A stretch of DNA of 64,000 nucleotides from Citrobacter europaeus (lineage in GTDB: Bacteria; Pseudomonadota; Gammaproteobacteria; Enterobacterales; Enterobacteriaceae): the NCBI GenBank assembly GCA_020099315.1, contig CP083650.1:1922001-1986000 (forward strand), written 5' to 3'. Under the pieces are notes generated by a model. That model was not told the origin of the DNA, did not search any database, and saw only the letters and a list, made by a program, of their open reading frames with translations. Shown here piece after piece: positions 18,052-26,760 of the stretch (position 1 is the stretch's first letter; every line of letters starts with the position of its first letter). The translations under genes and the position numbers were made by a program.

Positions 18052-19173
18052 TTATCCTTCGAAGAACCAGTACCCGCTGTTGACCAGCGCGGCAAGCATG
18101 GCAAGGAAAGACGGATCTTCCAGCGCATCCTCAAAATTCTCAGCTGTCAGCACAATATGGCTGGCCAGCGCTTCCAGGGCAGGACGATGCGGCGAATCAA
18201 TTTTCTCACCGTTGGCGTAGACGTCGTCGCCAATACGCAATACGCGCAACCCACCCAGACGCACTAATACATCCCCTTGCTTCAGGGCATCGTAAATTTC
18301 GTCTGGCTGATAGGGTGGCTCCGGCGGAGCAATATCCAGCTCATGACGAGACTGAGAGATAAACTCGCCAAACCACTGCTGGAAATGTTCCGGCTGATTA
18401 ATCAGACCGAGCATCATTTCGCGCAGCTTGTCCATCTCCTGCGGCAGAACGTCAGCCGGGTGATCGCGCGGCGGCAGGTCAGGATCGCTGTAATACGTGC
18501 TGCCCAATTCACGTTGCAAAACGTAATCGGCGAATCCGCTGATCAGCTCGCGAGTGTTTGGCGCGCGAAAACCGACCGAATAGTTCATCGCATTTTCCAG
18601 TGCATAGCCCTCGTGCGGGAATCCTGGTGGAATATACAGGATATCGCCGGGTTCCAGCTCTTCATCAATGATGGCTTCAAACGGGTCGACCTGCAGCAGG
18701 TCCGGATGAGGGCAGTGCTGCTTCAACTGCAGTTTTTCGCCCACGCGCCAGCGACGACGTCCGGTTCCCTGAATGATAAACACATCGTACTGATCCAGAT
18801 GTGGGCCAACGCCGCCGCCGGGTACGGAGAAGGAGATCATCAGATCGTCGATGCGCCAGTCCGGCAGTTCGCGAAACGGGCGCATCAGCGCGGCGGTTGG
18901 CTCATGCCAGTGATTGACCGCCTGCACCAACAATGACCAGTTGTTCTCGCCGAGATGATCATAGCTTTCGAACGGACCGTGGCTCACCTGCCATTTACCG
19001 TCCTGGTGGCTGACGAGTCGGCTGTCGACTTCGCTTTCCATCGCCAGTCCAGCCAGTTCGTCAGGAGAGAGTGGATCAATAAAGTTGTTAAACCCGCGTT
19101 TTAAGACCACCGGGCGTTTCTGCCAGTGACGTTCAAGAAAATCGGGCCAGTTAAGTGTGAGTTGGTATTCCAT
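18052..19173 (-). CDS. roxA: 50S ribosomal protein L16 arginine hydroxylase RoxA (YcfD)
   Basis: 373 residues from MEYQLTLNWPDFLERHWQKR, the E. coli length; the frame is open 19 codons upstream without conservation. JmjC-type cupin: the iron-binding HxD is in GVGPHLDQYDVFIIQ (about 125-127), with a distal His in PHEGYALENAMNY. A 2-oxoglutarate/Fe(II) oxygenase that hydroxylates Arg81 of L16. Convergent with pepT. Confidence 0.94.
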   Translation of the reverse strand: MEYQLTLNWPDFLERHWQKRPVVLKRGFNNFIDPLSPDELAGLAMESEVDSRLVSHQDGKWQVSHGPFESYDHLGENNWSLLVQAVNHWHEPTAALMRPFRELPDWRIDDLMISFSVPGGGVGPHLDQYDVFIIQGTGRRRWRVGEKLQLKQHCPHPDLLQVDPFEAIIDEELEPGDILYIPPGFPHEGYALENAMNYSVGFRAPNTRELISGFADYVLQRELGSTYYSDPDLPPRDHPADVLPQEMDKLREMMLGLINQPEHFQQWFGEFISQSRHELDIAPPEPPYQPDEIYDALKQGDVLVRLGGLRVLRIGDDVYANGEKIDSPHRPALEALASHIVLTAENFEDALEDPSFLAMLAALVNSGYWFFEG

Positions 19174-19265
19174 AATGAGCATCCCGCAGGCTGGTATCTG
19201 CAACCGATTATAACGGATACTTAACCTCAAGCGTGAAGTCAGTACATATTTATTACATGCGACGA

Positions 19266-20729
19266 TTACTCGTCTTTCTGACCTGGCTGCTGACGGCCAA
19301 AAATAACTTCCATACGCGCGCCACCCAGCAGGCTGTCGCCAGCAATAATCTGTCCGTCATACTGCTCGGTGATTTCTCTCGCCACCGCCAGGCCGACGCC
19401 TTGCCCGGGACGTAGCGTATCTACGCGTTGTCCACGGTCAAACACCACTTCCCGTTTGCTTTGCGGAATACCGGGGCCATCATCTTCAACCAGAATATGC
19501 AGTTGATCCTCGGACAGTTGCGCTGAAATCTCGACAAACTCCAGACAGTATTTACAGGCGTTATCCAGCACGTTACCCATTACTTCGACAAAGTCGTTCT
19601 GCTCGCCCACAAAACTGATTTCGGGTGAGATATCGAGATTAATGTTAACGCCTTTACGCTGATACACTTTATTCAGTGCCGAGGTGAGTTTATCCAGTAA
19701 CGGCGCGACCGGATGCAGTTCGCGGCTGAGCAGGGCGCTGCTGCCACGCATACTGGCGCGATGCAGGTAATAGCCTATCTGCTGCGAAATACGGCTGATT
19801 TGTTCCAGCATAATGGGTTCTGCATCGCTCACGTTCATTTTTTCATTACGCATTGAGCGGAGCGTGCTTTGCAAAACTGCCAGCGGTGTTTTCAGGCTGT
19901 GGGTGAGGTCCGTTAACGTGGTGCGGTATTTGTCGTAGCGCTCGCGTTCGCTTTTTAAAAGCCGATTAAGATTGCGGACCAGGCTGGTCAGTTCGCGCGT
20001 CGTGGCGGGGTTTAGCATCTCACGATGATGTTCCTCAAGTTCACGGACTTCACGCGCCAGCGATTCAATAGGTCGTAGGCTCCACCAGGCGGCCACCCAT
20101 AACAGCGGAATGACCAGCAACAGATTGGCGACCAGCACATAAATAAACCAGCTCCAGACCATATACGAGCGTTTTAGCTCAATAGGAATGGTATCGACAA
20201 CCACAATAGTCAGTTGCGGCATTCTGGCGGTGGCGGGATAGACGTTCACTGCTACCGAGTGGGTCATTTCGGCATCGTCGTCATCTTCTCTGACTTCTTT
20301 TAACTGCTGCTGAGCAGAGTGATCTTCGCCCAGTAAGGTGCTGGTGGCGTCTACATTGGCTTCAATTTCATGAAAGCCGTTCGTTTTTAGCCAGTCCGGT
20401 TGGATACTTTGCGTCAGCCAGGGAACATTGCGCTGCGCCCACAACAACTCACCACTTTCGTTATAGATCAGTGACATTGTTGGGCTTTGCATATCGAGAT
20501 TCTCAGGCAGCTCGATGTTTATCTTGCCGTTCTCCCACTTTGCCAGGGTATAGAACAGATTACTTTCTCCCCGTAGCAGACGGAATGTTGTCTTATCAAA
20601 GCTGACGCTATAGCCCACAAGGGCAACCATGCCGTAGGCCAGCGAAAGCACCAACACCACGCCTGCGGTTGCCAGTAAAAAGCGCAACCGCAGCGATAAT
20701 GGAAAAAAATGACGCAATAATTTATTCAT
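19266..20729 (-). CDS. phoQ: Sensor histidine kinase PhoQ
   Basis: 487 residues. TM1 (about 17-43), a periplasmic PAS-like sensor with the acidic patch EVREDDDDAEMTH that binds Mg2+ or cationic peptides, TM2 (about 195-215), HAMP, the H-box LTDLTHSLKTPLAVLQST, and the N, G1 and G2 boxes (NVLDNACKY, EDDGPGIP, RPGQGVGLAVAREI). It controls PhoP phosphorylation in response to low Mg2+, acid and antimicrobial peptides. Overlaps phoP by one base. Confidence 0.98.
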   Translation of the reverse strand: MNKLLRHFFPLSLRLRFLLATAGVVLVLSLAYGMVALVGYSVSFDKTTFRLLRGESNLFYTLAKWENGKINIELPENLDMQSPTMSLIYNESGELLWAQRNVPWLTQSIQPDWLKTNGFHEIEANVDATSTLLGEDHSAQQQLKEVREDDDDAEMTHSVAVNVYPATARMPQLTIVVVDTIPIELKRSYMVWSWFIYVLVANLLLVIPLLWVAAWWSLRPIESLAREVRELEEHHREMLNPATTRELTSLVRNLNRLLKSERERYDKYRTTLTDLTHSLKTPLAVLQSTLRSMRNEKMNVSDAEPIMLEQISRISQQIGYYLHRASMRGSSALLSRELHPVAPLLDKLTSALNKVYQRKGVNINLDISPEISFVGEQNDFVEVMGNVLDNACKYCLEFVEISAQLSEDQLHILVEDDGPGIPQSKREVVFDRGQRVDTLRPGQGVGLAVAREITEQYDGQIIAGDSLLGGARMEVIFGRQQPGQKDE

Positions 20730-21403
20730 TAGCGCAGTTCAAAAAGATATCCCTGGCCACGCACGGTGGTGATGACATCATCCGGGTATTGCGCCTGAAT
20801 TTTTTTACGCAAACGGCCCATCAAAACATCAATGGTGTGACTTTCACGCAGCTCGGCATCCGGATAAAGCTGCAGCATGAGCGAATCTTTACTCACCACT
20901 TTGCCATTATTACGGATGAGCGTTTCCATAATGGTGTATTCAAACGCCGTGAGCTTGATAACTTCATCATTGACGGATAACTCGCGGCGAGAGAGGTCCA
21001 CCTGAAAAGGCGGAAGGGAGATAATTTGCGATGCCAGACCGCTGTTGCGACGCATCAGTGCCTGCATGCGCGCAGCCACTTCTTCAATGTGAAACGGTTT
21101 GGTGACGTAATCATCAGCGCCGGCGCTGAGTACTTCCACCTTGTCCTGCCAGCCTTCACGCGCGGTTAACACCAGAATCGGCAGCGAAACTTCATTACTG
21201 CGCCAGCGGCGGATCAAGGATAAACCGTCTTCATCGGGGAGTCCTAAATCAACGATCGCGATATCCGGCAAATGTTCATTCAGATAATAGTCCGCTTCCT
21301 TCGCATCTTCTGCATCATCCACCTGATGCCCTAAATCCTGTAACTGAACCTTGAGGTGGTGGCGTAATAAAGCATTATCCTCGACGACCAATACGCGCAT
21401 CAT
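20729..21403 (-). CDS. phoP: Response regulator PhoP
   Basis: 224 residues. Receiver domain with acidic pocket VVEDNALL, phospho-acceptor Asp in VDLGLPDEDG and Lys in DDYVTKPF; OmpR-type winged helix C-terminus ending VITTVRGQGYLFELR. The MMRVLVVEDN start with ATGATG and the upstream GGGAGAAAAG resemble Salmonella and Citrobacter. Its usual upstream neighbour purB is not present; a phage integrase is there instead, in the same orientation. Confidence 0.98.
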   Translation of the reverse strand: MMRVLVVEDNALLRHHLKVQLQDLGHQVDDAEDAKEADYYLNEHLPDIAIVDLGLPDEDGLSLIRRWRSNEVSLPILVLTAREGWQDKVEVLSAGADDYVTKPFHIEEVAARMQALMRRNSGLASQIISLPPFQVDLSRRELSVNDEVIKLTAFEYTIMETLIRNNGKVVSKDSLMLQLYPDAELRESHTIDVLMGRLRKKIQAQYPDDVITTVRGQGYLFELR

Positions 21404-21473
21404 CTTTTCTCCCTAAAATAACGGTATGAATAGTGTAACGCTGATTATGTGGATTGAAAGCAGCGCTATGAAA
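21404..21473 (-). promoter_or_regulatory. phoP leader with the prophage left junction (attL region)
   Basis: Only 70 bp separate the phoP ATG from the integrase stop codon. Read on the minus strand the part next to phoP keeps a CATAATCAGCG element and a GGGAGAAAAG ribosome-binding site, which match the proximal phoP promoter of Salmonella and E. coli as I remember it. Upstream of CATAAT the similarity stops and no tandem GTTTA PhoP box is visible. The prophage crossover must therefore lie near or inside the phoPQ promoter. The exact core cannot be defined without attR. Confidence 0.6.
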
Positions 21474-22763
21474 TTAAATAACTTTTCTCATGCTCCCCTG
21501 CCCGTGGGGGCGCCCTGGGGGCAGTGCTGTTGGCATCTGATTGTTCAGCATGTTGACCTGATCCTGGTTCATGTCGCCAATCCACTTGGAGTAAACCTCG
21601 TACACCATGCGCGCATCTTCATGTCCCATCTGACTCGCTATGAATGACGGGTTCGCTCCGGCCATCAACGTCCAGCATGCGTAGGTATGCCGTGACTGAT
21701 AAGGATTCCTTTCGCGGATATTGGCAAGTTTAGTGCCTCGCTTCCAGCCATAGGCAATCGAGTTCTTGGAGAAGTAACTGCCTTTCCTGGACGAATATGC
21801 TGTCGGTGAAAAAACGAAGCGAAGAGATTGCTGCTCAGTTTTTCCGATCTCACGATGGTGAAATCGAATTTCTTGCTTCGGATTAGCGCCGGTGATTTCG
21901 TATTGTTCCTTCAGTGCATCCAGAGCAGGTTTAAGCAACGTTATCGTCCTTATTCCGGCATCTGTCTTAGGGGGAACAAATACTCGCTTATTCGTCAAAC
22001 TTCTGGATACGTGGATTTCACCTTTTACCAAATCAATGTCTTCCCATGCCAGGGCGCATATCTCGCCCGGCCTCATCCCCGTATGAACGGCAACAATGAT
22101 GATTAATGCCTGGCTACGGGGAAGGGCGGCTATCAGAGCCTGGTACTCATGAAGTAAAAGTGGGTCGGGATCATTTTTAGATAACTTGAGTCGCGACACT
22201 CCTTCATAAGGAGCATGCAATATAAACTGGCTTCGGTTTGCGAGCTTAAGCATTTCTGATAAAACTGCCATCTGTTTATTGACTGTTGAGGGCGCGCGGC
22301 CCTGCCTGGCCAGATTCGGCATTGCCGGGTTAATAATTGTCCCGATCAATAACTCCTTTCGGTAATGCAAAATGTCGGCATGCTCAATATCTACCAGACG
22401 AGTATTTTCTCCGATTACACGCAATAACGTATTTACGACCGAAGTAAGCGATAGCAGTGTTGCACCAGATACCTCTAAGGCTTTGGTGTCTGTAAAAAAA
22501 TCACTTAGTTCTTTAAACGTGGTGATTTTTTTGGTTGTGATGAACTTCTTAAGCGCTTTGGATTCCGGGAAACGTTCCGCATAGTCGAACTTACCGAGCT
22601 GTATTTCACTTGTTATGAGCGCACGAAGATTTCCAGCTTTTTTGATGTTGCTGCTGTTCACCGTCCAGCCGCGAAGGACTTCGCGGCAACGTTTGCCGCG
22701 ATAGGTAAATGTGATCCGTATTTTTCCATTATGCAGCTCAACGCCGGTTGGAAAGTCCATCAT
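21474..22763 (-). CDS. int: Phage integrase (tyrosine recombinase with DUF3596 arm domain)
   Basis: 429 residues. The N-terminal 70 residues fit the DUF3596 arm-binding domain (GKIRITFTYRGKRCRE); a SAM-like core-binding domain follows (about 80-185); the catalytic domain has Arg231 in HTGMRPGE, Lys266 in the beta-hairpin, Arg358 in PYQSRHTYA, His381 in QMGHED and the nucleophile Tyr391 (or Tyr388). In box II the first His of the canonical His-x-x-Arg is Tyr355, a variant seen in this phage integrase group. It catalyses integration next to phoP. Overlaps the excisionase-like gene by 4 bp. Confidence 0.93.
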   Translation of the reverse strand: MMDFPTGVELHNGKIRITFTYRGKRCREVLRGWTVNSSNIKKAGNLRALITSEIQLGKFDYAERFPESKALKKFITTKKITTFKELSDFFTDTKALEVSGATLLSLTSVVNTLLRVIGENTRLVDIEHADILHYRKELLIGTIINPAMPNLARQGRAPSTVNKQMAVLSEMLKLANRSQFILHAPYEGVSRLKLSKNDPDPLLLHEYQALIAALPRSQALIIIVAVHTGMRPGEICALAWEDIDLVKGEIHVSRSLTNKRVFVPPKTDAGIRTITLLKPALDALKEQYEITGANPKQEIRFHHREIGKTEQQSLRFVFSPTAYSSRKGSYFSKNSIAYGWKRGTKLANIRERNPYQSRHTYACWTLMAGANPSFIASQMGHEDARMVYEVYSKWIGDMNQDQVNMLNNQMPTALPPGRPHGQGSMRKVI

Positions 22764-22975
22764 GCATCCTGTACTAATTGGTTAATCTTTGGATAGTTGT
22801 ACCAAAGCAGACCTTTAGAATTGTCAGTTTCCCCGAGAGCTGTCAGATGTTTGAAATGCACACCTTCGATCCACAAATTCAACCGATAACTTTTAATTTG
22901 TCTTTCAGACAAGCCGGTCTTTTCTGTTAGTCGCGCTTCAACCATCCACTCTTCGCTGAAAATGAGTTGCGACAT
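22760..22975 (-). CDS. Excisionase-like protein
   Basis: 71 residues from MSQLIFSEEWMVEARLTEKTG. Features of phage excisionases of the DUF1233 type: short, basic, a winged-helix-like LTEKTGLSERQIKSYR, then WIEGVHFKHL and a C-terminal GLLWYNYPKINQLVQ. Its ATGA overlap with int is the usual xis-int arrangement. A start 21 codons upstream is open but lies outside the conserved family length. Confidence 0.75.
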   Translation of the reverse strand: MSQLIFSEEWMVEARLTEKTGLSERQIKSYRLNLWIEGVHFKHLTALGETDNSKGLLWYNYPKINQLVQDA

Positions 22976-23034
22976 ACATAACTCCGATGCCGCCAGCCAC
23001 AACAGTACATGCTGCAGCTGGCGAATATTGATAA

Positions 23035-23262
23035 TCAAAAATCAGTAGTTGGTTTTGCCTTTCGTTTTTGGCACTGTTTTTTCTTGGGTTTCATGCTCGG
23101 CTGTATAGCGCGCTGACGAACTGGTAGCCGCGTGAAAACATGTTCACTTATGCGCCTGCGTTCTCCCATTCGCCATAAATGCCAGGACGTCCAGTCACAT
23201 CCATCATCACAGATGTGCAGAGAACGGATCAGGGCTTTATCGCCGGTTAAATTCTCTGTCAC
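23035..23262 (-). CDS. Small phage protein, unknown function
   Basis: 75 residues, basic C-terminal tail (KPKKKQCQKRKAKP) and Trp-rich middle (CDWTSWHLWRMGERRR). It overlaps its upstream neighbour by 4 bp and the upstream extension of the excisionase gene, so it belongs to the leftward early operon. Basic composition suggests nucleic-acid binding, but no family is recognised. Confidence 0.6.
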   Translation of the reverse strand: MTENLTGDKALIRSLHICDDGCDWTSWHLWRMGERRRISEHVFTRLPVRQRAIQPSMKPKKKQCQKRKAKPTTDF

Positions 23263-25076
23263 TGTTCCGCCTCCGCACTTATAACCCCTGCGGCCAACGC
23301 TGCGGCCATGTGCGGCAATTCGTCAAAATCGCCGCGGTATGCCGGGTTTGCACACATCCCTTGCAGCGCTGCGAGCGTCAGTTGCTGGCGATAGGTGAGG
23401 GTGGTAAACGGTTCGCCATTTGTGAAATTGCTACCCGGTGCGGAAACAGTCAGTTCTGGTTCTTTCTTCGGTTTGGCGGTGACAGCTGGTGGATCCATCA
23501 CTATGGGTTTTGGTGGCTCTGGTCGGCGATATTCTACTATCGCATCGAGGGCGATCTTCTGACGCGAGGCAGCATCATCAGACCAACTATCAAGAATTGT
23601 CGTTGCGACATCGTGAACTTCTTCGTCGCTGAAATTGGGCGACAGACAAAATTCAGTGGTGGCAATATCGATGATCAGCAGAGGAAGAATGTCAGCGATA
23701 ATATGACCGGTACATGCCACAACGCCTTCCGCTTCTTCCTTGCCCATAATGTCAGTACGTCCCGAAAGCAGGTCGATCAGCGCGTGGGCTATCTCAATTT
23801 CATGATCATCCAGAAGTGGGCGATCGTCTTCCTGTTCGGTAACTTCCGTTTTTTCACTCTCATTTGAGGCGCTATTGGCAAATGCTGCATCCAGCTCCCT
23901 GTCGAGTTCTGCAGCGTGAGCCGGGCAGACTGCTGGTGGTAAATTTTCGTCCTGTAACGTCTGTTCGGTTTTACTATCAGATTTTGCTCCATCATTTTTT
24001 TGTGGCAGCGGGGCAGACGTACGTCCGCAGGCAATATCAATGACCAGTTGTGGTGGATTAACGCAGTCAAAACCCGCAATGCAGCTATCGATGTATTGGC
24101 GAAGTTCGCCAGGGTAAATATGAAGTTTTTCATCAGCGGTTTTGATGATGGCCACGATGGCCGCCGGGTGATAATCATGAATACCCGGTGTACGTGAAAA
24201 TGGCGCACACCAGTCATCAATCTCTACATCTTTACTGCACAGCATGGTATTGATCCGCATTTCAATGCCAACAGGAGGGTTGCACACGTCGAAATCCATG
24301 GATCGGGATAATTTTCCCATGGCTGTGCGATAGCGCAGTCTGGTAGCAAGTTCGTTCATGGTCGGCTTGTCACTGCTCGTGGTGCCAGTCTGAACACACT
24401 TTACTGGCTCGCGTTTATCGGGCGGGGTATCAGCCCATTGGGTAAACAGGTTTTTATAGTCTGGCCATTTAGCATTGTCGCGCGCCTTCTGACGCACCCA
24501 GGCCAGGCATTCGGTCTGTTTTTCAGGAAGCATGGCAAGAATGCGGGGTTCTTTGGCAAGACCCTCTGCCTGTTCGCGTAAAGGGCTAAATTCATCATCA
24601 TTCAGCATGTCGATTAACTGGCCATACTGAGAAGGTGTGATTTCCTCAATGGCACCAAACACCGCAAGGCAGTATGCGCGGGCCAGCACATCCAGCTCTT
24701 TCACCGGTTTCATTTTTTCTTCTGTCGCGTCAGCATTAAGTTGTTCATTTCCGCCAGCAAGCTCTGGCTCAACTATGATGCGCTCTGGTTCGCCTTTCTC
24801 AGCATTCCAGACAATTTCACCAGTGAAAAGGTCGGTATAGAACTGCCCTTCAACAGTGCAGAACATTCCTTCCTCTACTTCCCATACCTTGGGAGCAAAA
24901 TAATCATCAGCATAATCTGGTGCGAACTGTATAAAATCCGCATGCAGTAATGTTTTTGCTATTGTTTTATTCTTGGCTTGTTTAAAAGCAACATAAACCG
25001 GAAGCGTACTATCTTTTTCAAGTGCGCTTTTTTTCGGTTCGAATCTCCCGCCAAAGTTTTTTAATCCAATTGCCAT
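23259..25076 (-). CDS. RecE-like protein without the exonuclease domain
   Basis: 605 residues from MAIGLKNFGGRF; this start has GAGG 8 nt upstream, and a longer start 12 codons earlier overlaps the previous gene. The segment around residues 250-370 (MDFDVCNPP ... LVIDIACGRTSAPLPQ) resembles the N-terminal half of E. coli Rac exonuclease VIII (RecE), which has MDLDIYN and VDIACGRSSAPMPQ at the same spacing. The C-terminal RecB-type nuclease domain of RecE is absent; the protein ends in LTLAALQGMCANPAYRGDFDELPHMAAALAAG, a tail common in other phage proteins. No recT follows. Role unknown; involvement in phage recombination is inferred only from similarity and place. Confidence 0.65.
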   Translation of the reverse strand: MAIGLKNFGGRFEPKKSALEKDSTLPVYVAFKQAKNKTIAKTLLHADFIQFAPDYADDYFAPKVWEVEEGMFCTVEGQFYTDLFTGEIVWNAEKGEPERIIVEPELAGGNEQLNADATEEKMKPVKELDVLARAYCLAVFGAIEEITPSQYGQLIDMLNDDEFSPLREQAEGLAKEPRILAMLPEKQTECLAWVRQKARDNAKWPDYKNLFTQWADTPPDKREPVKCVQTGTTSSDKPTMNELATRLRYRTAMGKLSRSMDFDVCNPPVGIEMRINTMLCSKDVEIDDWCAPFSRTPGIHDYHPAAIVAIIKTADEKLHIYPGELRQYIDSCIAGFDCVNPPQLVIDIACGRTSAPLPQKNDGAKSDSKTEQTLQDENLPPAVCPAHAAELDRELDAAFANSASNESEKTEVTEQEDDRPLLDDHEIEIAHALIDLLSGRTDIMGKEEAEGVVACTGHIIADILPLLIIDIATTEFCLSPNFSDEEVHDVATTILDSWSDDAASRQKIALDAIVEYRRPEPPKPIVMDPPAVTAKPKKEPELTVSAPGSNFTNGEPFTTLTYRQQLTLAALQGMCANPAYRGDFDELPHMAAALAAGVISAEAEQ

Positions 25077-25083
25077 AATAACC

Positions 25084-25284
25084 TCAATAATATTTATGTG
25101 AATGGCGTGCATTGCTTCTGCTTAAATTACAGCGCCGTGGTTCATGAATTTGTTTGTAGGAGATAGCATGCTCAAGGCTACAGAAATAAGCAGTGACTAC
25201 TCTCTTATTCATTCTTTTTGTTGATTTATACATGGAGTCAACAGAACTCCATTTTTTGCAATACGGACAGCACTCAAGTGTCAC
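25084..25284 (-). CDS. Small Cys-rich, zinc-finger-like phage protein
   Basis: 66 residues from a GTG preceded by AAGGAGGGTAA. CCPYCKKW and FCSLEH give a C-x2-C ... C-x3-H arrangement that could hold zinc; the C-terminus is basic. It ends just upstream of the RecE-like gene in the same operon. No family recognised. Confidence 0.6.
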   Translation of the reverse strand: MTLECCPYCKKWSSVDSMYKSTKRMNKRVVTAYFCSLEHAISYKQIHEPRRCNLSRSNARHSHKYY

Positions 25285-25409
25285 TTACCCTCCTTGCATG
25301 GCTGACTATGACAGGGCCATCATTGATGGATGTAGTAAGACCTGCCATTTAAGGCATAAATAAAAACTCTCTTAATTGCTTGAGGTTATCGAAGGGGGTA
25401 AATAAAAGG

Positions 25410-25601
25410 TCAGCGTAGAAACTCGCTAATATTAACCCTCTGATCGTTAACTATTTTGGTCATTACTTTAATGAAGCACATATCCAGTACCGCTTCATCT
25501 TTGTATTTCTGAACTCCAGTTATATCAGCCACAGCCTTTTTATATTCAGCTTCAGCTGTACGTTGGGCAATATCTTCGCTGGTAAATTTAACCATTGGCA
25601 C
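25410..25601 (-). CDS. Small phage protein, unknown
   Basis: 63 residues, GTG start or ATG two codons later (MVKFTSEDIAQ). Predicted mostly helical and soluble. It overlaps the end of the upstream gene by about 14 bp, so is likely translationally coupled. The stretch 25285-25409 between it and the next gene shows nothing recognisable. Confidence 0.55.
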   Translation of the reverse strand: MPMVKFTSEDIAQRTAEAEYKKAVADITGVQKYKDEAVLDMCFIKVMTKIVNDQRVNISEFLR

Positions 25602-25782
25602 GCACCATCCTGAGTAAAGATTCTGTGTGATCGAGAGCTTCCTTCTGTTGTTCGTACAGTGCCTCGAGTTCAGCTGTAAGGCGGTCGCGAAAAGCAGGAA
25701 CGCTTAACTGGTAAATAAAATTATTAACTGAGCTTTCCACATCAGGATCCCCGTCCGGTATAACTGGCTGTGAATTTTTCAT
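25588..25782 (-). CDS. Small phage protein, unknown
   Basis: 64 residues from MKNSQPVIPDGDPD, with CCGGAGGG upstream of the ATG; an upstream in-frame extension has no ribosome-binding site. A helical, Gln/Glu-rich segment (RLTAELEALYEQQKEALDHTESL) suggests a short coiled coil. First gene after the structured leader at 25849-25925. Confidence 0.6.
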   Translation of the reverse strand: MKNSQPVIPDGDPDVESSVNNFIYQLSVPAFRDRLTAELEALYEQQKEALDHTESLLRMVRANG

Positions 25783-25848
25783 AAACCCTCCGGTAAAAAA
25801 GGTGCCCATCGTGGAAGATGGGCAAAGACCACGCGGCACACACAGCAA

Positions 25849-25925
25849 TTAATCACATCTGCTAGCGCACTCCGCCTGTTTCATACCTGTCACCCAACTG
25901 GTAAGTGAAGGAGTGCGCTTGCATG
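25849..25925 (-). promoter_or_regulatory. Structured leader of the leftward early operon
   Basis: A 10-bp inverted repeat AGCGCACTCC / GGAGTGCGCT encloses about 36 nt upstream of the 25782 start. The sequence ATCTGCTAGCG at its edge recurs at the second leader near 26690. It could be an antitermination or RNA-stability element. Confidence 0.4.
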
Positions 25926-26077
25926 TTGTTCCCTGAAAAAGCTGGCGGTGACCGGATACATATGGGAAAACACCGGGCCGCCAGAACGGGTTCTACTTGT
26001 TATTGCTTTGGCCTGCTTTTAACCACATCAGGCGCGGTGGTATGCTGGAGTACTCACACAGCCAGCAAGGAAACCTA

Positions 26078-26419
26078 ATGAACAAGTTTTATGTTCACGT
26101 TCGTCTATTTGAACCTACAGCAGAACAGACCAAAAAATTTGAAGAATTTATGCTTAACTTTCTGTACCAGAAAACAATCAAAGAGTCTGACGATAGCTGC
26201 TGTAGACTGATTCCAGAGGGATATATCCTTAAAAGCACAATGAACTGCCAACAAATCCTTGATCAAACATTTTCAATTGCTAACAGCGTCGGTGTTGACG
26301 CAAATATATTTGTCTGTAAATTTGAGCAAAGCGCATGCTTACTTCCGTCTGCTTCCTTAGTTGGCAACGATTTCGTTCATCACGATCTTACGCCTAAGCC
26401 CATCAAGCTCGATTCTTAA
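26078..26419 (+). CDS. Phage protein, unknown, opposite to the early operon
   Basis: 113 residues from MNKFYVHVRLFEPTAEQTKKF, with AAGGAAACCTA before the ATG and a TATGCT -10-like element 30 bp upstream. It is transcribed rightward within a leftward operon, and its last 63 bp overlap the tail of the next minus-strand gene, so one transcript is antisense to the other. No family recognised. Confidence 0.6.
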   Translation: MNKFYVHVRLFEPTAEQTKKFEEFMLNFLYQKTIKESDDSCCRLIPEGYILKSTMNCQQILDQTFSIANSVGVDANIFVCKFEQSACLLPSASLVGNDFVHHDLTPKPIKLDS

Positions 26420-26665
26420 AGCTTTAACCATTGTGTCGTGATAAACACGGCTCACCCTCTCTCCATTGCATGGCAGAGGGGTGATCGTGTCAGCCATGAA
26501 ATTCATGAACTTGGTTCGATCAGGGGTTTGCGCTACGCAATTATTTAATGCCTGTTTTGCTAACAAAATACGGGCCTCAGTGCCTGCATTTGGCTCGATC
26601 TGCTGCAAGCGTTTAGTGTCTTCCAGCAATGATGCGATCACATGTTTCAAATCCTGTTCATTCAT
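26357..26665 (-). CDS. Small phage protein, unknown
   Basis: 102 residues from MNEQDLKHVIASLLEDTKR, chosen because AAGGAGATGG lies 7-9 nt upstream. Helical and soluble, with two Cys. Its 3' end converges with and overlaps the plus-strand gene 26078-26419. Confidence 0.6.
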   Translation of the reverse strand: MNEQDLKHVIASLLEDTKRLQQIEPNAGTEARILLAKQALNNCVAQTPDRTKFMNFMADTITPLPCNGERVSRVYHDTMVKALRIELDGLRRKIVMNEIVAN

Positions 26666-26692
26666 CTTTTCCATCTCCTTTGAAATCATCTG

Positions 26693-26760
26693 CTAGCGAA
26701 TCATCCCGGTTTTCATACGCCCCTGGCGGCTACTTCGTGGGCATCCTGCCTGTTCGCTGT
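26693..26760 (-). promoter_or_regulatory. Second structured leader
   Basis: CATCTGCTAGCGAA is shared with the leader at 25855-25868, and GCGAA pairs with TTCGC about 60 nt away, with smaller stems in between. It lies directly upstream of the gene starting at 26665. From 26761 to the repressor stop at 26926 I see only short open frames without a convincing gene. Confidence 0.35.

Noticed and set aside
21828..22106. Plus-strand open frames inside the integrase gene
   Set aside because: They are antisense to int, without ribosome-binding sites or recognisable protein features.
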